Shown: piece by piece, positions 62,219-64,000 of the stretch | Numbering within the stretch: position 1 is the stretch's first letter | Layout: each line of letters opens with the position of its first letter | From: JAFGAV01 sp041479055 | Lineage (GTDB): Bacteria > Acidobacteriota > Aminicenantia > Aminicenantales > JAFGAV01 | NCBI GenBank assembly: GCA_963702835.1 | Contig: OY969762.1 | Location: 1,922,001-1,986,000, forward strand | Length of the DNA stretch: 64,000 nucleotides | Reading direction: 5' to 3' | Notes under the pieces: generated by a model | Told to the model about the DNA's origin: nothing | What the model saw: the letters and a program-made list of their open reading frames with translations, nothing else | Database searches by the model: none | Translations under genes and position numbers: made by a program

Positions 62219-64000
62219 CTATCCAATATCATATCCCAGAGCCCGATAGCCCAGCAATCTTCTCTTGTACATGCGTTCGAGCATTGGGACGTTTTGATTC
62301 ACATAATCATAGATCCGGACTTCTCTTTTATTATAATGTAGCCGATGAAGTCGACCCGCATATTGGGCAAGAGTTCCTTTCCACGAAATCGGCAATGTTA
62401 AAAACAGAGTATCTAGGCGAGCGTCGTCAAAGCCTTCGCCGAGATATTTACCAGTCGCGAGCAATAAACGTTCATCATTATCCCCGATGCTATTTAATTG
62501 CTCGCGTATCTTTTGCCTCTGTCTATGGCCCATGCCCCCCTTAAAGACAACGATATTTTTCACGAAAGGACGCAAGCGTTCGGCGAGCGTTGCCAAGTGT
62601 TCTCTTCTTTCCGTTATCACAATCGGCGAGCGCTTTTCTACCGCGATTGACCTAATGATATCTTCGAATATCATTTCGTTTCGTGCTTTATCAGTCATCA
62701 AGGCATTGTAAATCTCGTGAATGGAAATCTTTCTATCCTTACTTGCACCTAGGGTGAATTTCGTGTGACGCAAAAAAACATGGTGACTGAAAGGATGCGC
62801 CTGAGTTCCCTGTTTCGCCCCGACGCGGAATCTCATGGGTCCACATTGCATGAAGATAATCGGATGATGGCCATCTTTTCGAGTCACGGTCGCCGAAAGG
62901 CCTAAAACATACTTGGACCTGCACCTTCGTGCCACTCGTTCGAAACTCACGGCCGGAATGTGATGGCATTCGTCAACGATCAAATGACCGTATTCCCCGA
63001 CGATATCATCAACGATTCCTTTTCGGCAGAGGCTCTGAATAAGAGCGACATCGATAAATCTGCTGGGCTTATGTTTTCCGGAACCGATGCTACCTATCTC
63101 CTCCGCCTTTAATCTTAGAAACTCTCTGAGCTGAACGGTCCATTGATCGAGCAATTGCCGCCGATGAACGAGAACCAGTGTGTTGACATTTCTTTCAGCG
63201 ATCATTTTGGCCGAAACTACGGTCTTGCCAAATGCCGTAGCTGCGGCCAGAACGCCGGTATCAAATTCCAGAAGCGCTTTTAGAGCGGCCTCTTGTTCAG
63301 GACGCAGCACCCCTTGAAATTGACATTTAATTTGATTACCAGAATATCGTTCGTCCCTAACGTCAACATTAATTTTCAGCGACTTAAGCATTTCAACAAC
63401 TTCTTCAAGACACCCGCGCGGGAGGCCTAAATATTTCCCGAGATCCTCGGCGCAGGAGATTATGCGAGGCTTTCCATAGGTTGAAAGCCGCAAAGCTTGA
63501 GCTTTATAAAATTCAGGATTTTGAAAAGACGCGATACGTATAAGGCGACTTTGCAGAACGGGCGGGAGGCCTTCTCTTTCGATATAGATCAGATCCCCTA
63601 AGACAATTTTCACCTTTTCCGGCATGGGTCCCGATATGTCGATTTCCTTTTTTCGCCGAGATGGAGATATGCTCCAGGGTTCTAGATCCATTTCGTCTGT
63701 TATTGGAAGTCGAATGCCAATAATCTTTTTTCTCCGTCTCGCTTCTTCGACAATTTGATCGATTTCTATCATGCCCATTTTGCGTACAGATTCGAGATAT
63801 AACCACTGATCGGAAAAAGGCATAAAATTTTCGTCGACAAAAACGCTATTGCCTTTCTCAACTGCTCTAAATTGAAGCGGCAAGGCGATAAGGTTGCCGA
63901 ATCCTCCGTCAGGCAATGTATCTTGATTGGGAAACAGCCGATCATAAGAGCCGAGACCAATTTCCGGTCTTTGGTCAAGAGTTTCGGTGAGCAAAAATGA
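62219..64000 (-). CDS. Archaeo-eukaryotic primase-SF2 helicase fusion, TOTE conflict-system-like (5' end outside window)
   Basis: The frame is open to the window edge, so the N-terminus is missing. The first visible part, GGFGNLIALPLQFRAVEKGN and SVFVDENFMPFSDQWLYLES, is the C-terminal end of the primase-like domain in TOTE systems. Then comes a linker and an SF2 helicase: Walker A ATAFGKTV, DECHH box in LIVDECHHIPAVSF, motif III GLSATVTRKDG, and motif VI AQYAGRLHRLHYNKR near the end. Stop at 62219. Likely acts against invading DNA or plasmids. The next features downstream are the HEPN/MNT-like pair. Confidence 0.8.
   Translation of the reverse strand, partial: SFLLTETLDQRPEIGLGSYDRLFPNQDTLPDGGFGNLIALPLQFRAVEKGNSVFVDENFMPFSDQWLYLESVRKMGMIEIDQIVEEARRRKKIIGIRLPITDEMDLEPWSISPSRRKKEIDISGPMPEKVKIVLGDLIYIEREGLPPVLQSRLIRIASFQNPEFYKAQALRLSTYGKPRIISCAEDLGKYLGLPRGCLEEVVEMLKSLKINVDVRDERYSGNQIKCQFQGVLRPEQEAALKALLEFDTGVLAAATAFGKTVVSAKMIAERNVNTLVLVHRRQLLDQWTVQLREFLRLKAEEIGSIGSGKHKPSRFIDVALIQSLCRKGIVDDIVGEYGHLIVDECHHIPAVSFERVARRCRSKYVLGLSATVTRKDGHHPIIFMQCGPMRFRVGAKQGTQAHPFSHHVFLRHTKFTLGASKDRKISIHEIYNALMTDKARNEMIFEDIIRSIAVEKRSPIVITERREHLATLAERLRPFVKNIVVFKGGMGHRQRQKIREQLNSIGDNDERLLLATGKYLGEGFDDARLDTLFLTLPISWKGTLAQYAGRLHRLHYNKREVRIYDYVNQNVPMLERMYKRRLLGYRALGYDIG

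Overview
The window looks like chromosomal DNA of a GC-rich, Gram-negative-type bacterium: it has several secreted or outer-membrane beta-barrel proteins, a LolA-like protein with an ABC exporter, a CusCBA-type tripartite pump, Tat and Sec signal peptides, Reg_prop hybrid sensors, and Ser/Thr kinases with TolB-like/TPR tails. This mix resembles Acidobacteriota-related lineages such as Candidatus Aminicenantes, but that is inference; no rRNA or marker gene is present. Many ORFs are broken by single-base indels while coding continues in another frame on both sides, which suggests uncorrected assembly indels as much as real decay.

Layout. 0-2.3 kb: an M16 peptidase pair. 2.4-8.1 kb: an export operon on the minus strand (beta-barrel protein, ABC ATPase, two FtsX-type permeases, LolA-like protein, then a VOC protein), coupled by ATGA overlaps. 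8.2-17.9 kb: an accessory segment with an attC-like site, a duplicated and partly decayed alcohol dehydrogenase, a multi-rhodanese protein, two DUF4386 membrane proteins, a MalT/LuxR regulator with a 90-residue partner, a decayed IS91 transposase and a YefM-YoeB toxin-antitoxin pair. 18-34.9 kb: mostly secreted peptidases and sensors (S9-SUMF1 fusion, an HEXXH protein, a steroid-reductase-family enzyme, a frameshifted hybrid kinase, TldE/TldD, a gluzincin).

34.9-44.4 kb: a copper/silver resistance block on the plus strand: BlaI repressor with its operator between -35 and -10, M56 peptidase, CusC, CusB, CusA and a CopB-type P-ATPase. 44.4-53 kb: an acyltransferase, two PepSY-like paralogues, three secreted proteins of unknown role, an MscS channel fused to a cyclic-nucleotide domain, and an M48 peptidase. 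53-55.3 kb: a frameshifted DUF5916-type outer-membrane protein.

55.4-61.1 kb is the most unusual part. An intact tRNA-Leu(UAA) sits between a detached tRNA-Leu 3' half on one side and a detached 5' half on the other. Each interval encloses one large signalling gene of the same superfamily (TolB-like domain plus TPRs, one with a kinase). I read this as two cargo units that used the tRNA-Leu anticodon arm as attachment site. 61.1-64 kb: a defence-like end with an MNT/HEPN-type pair and a primase-helicase resembling TOTE conflict systems, running off the window.

Recurrent themes: promoters whose -10 box ends six bases before the start codon (leaderless transcripts), and short 3'-terminal gene relics that keep their stop codons.
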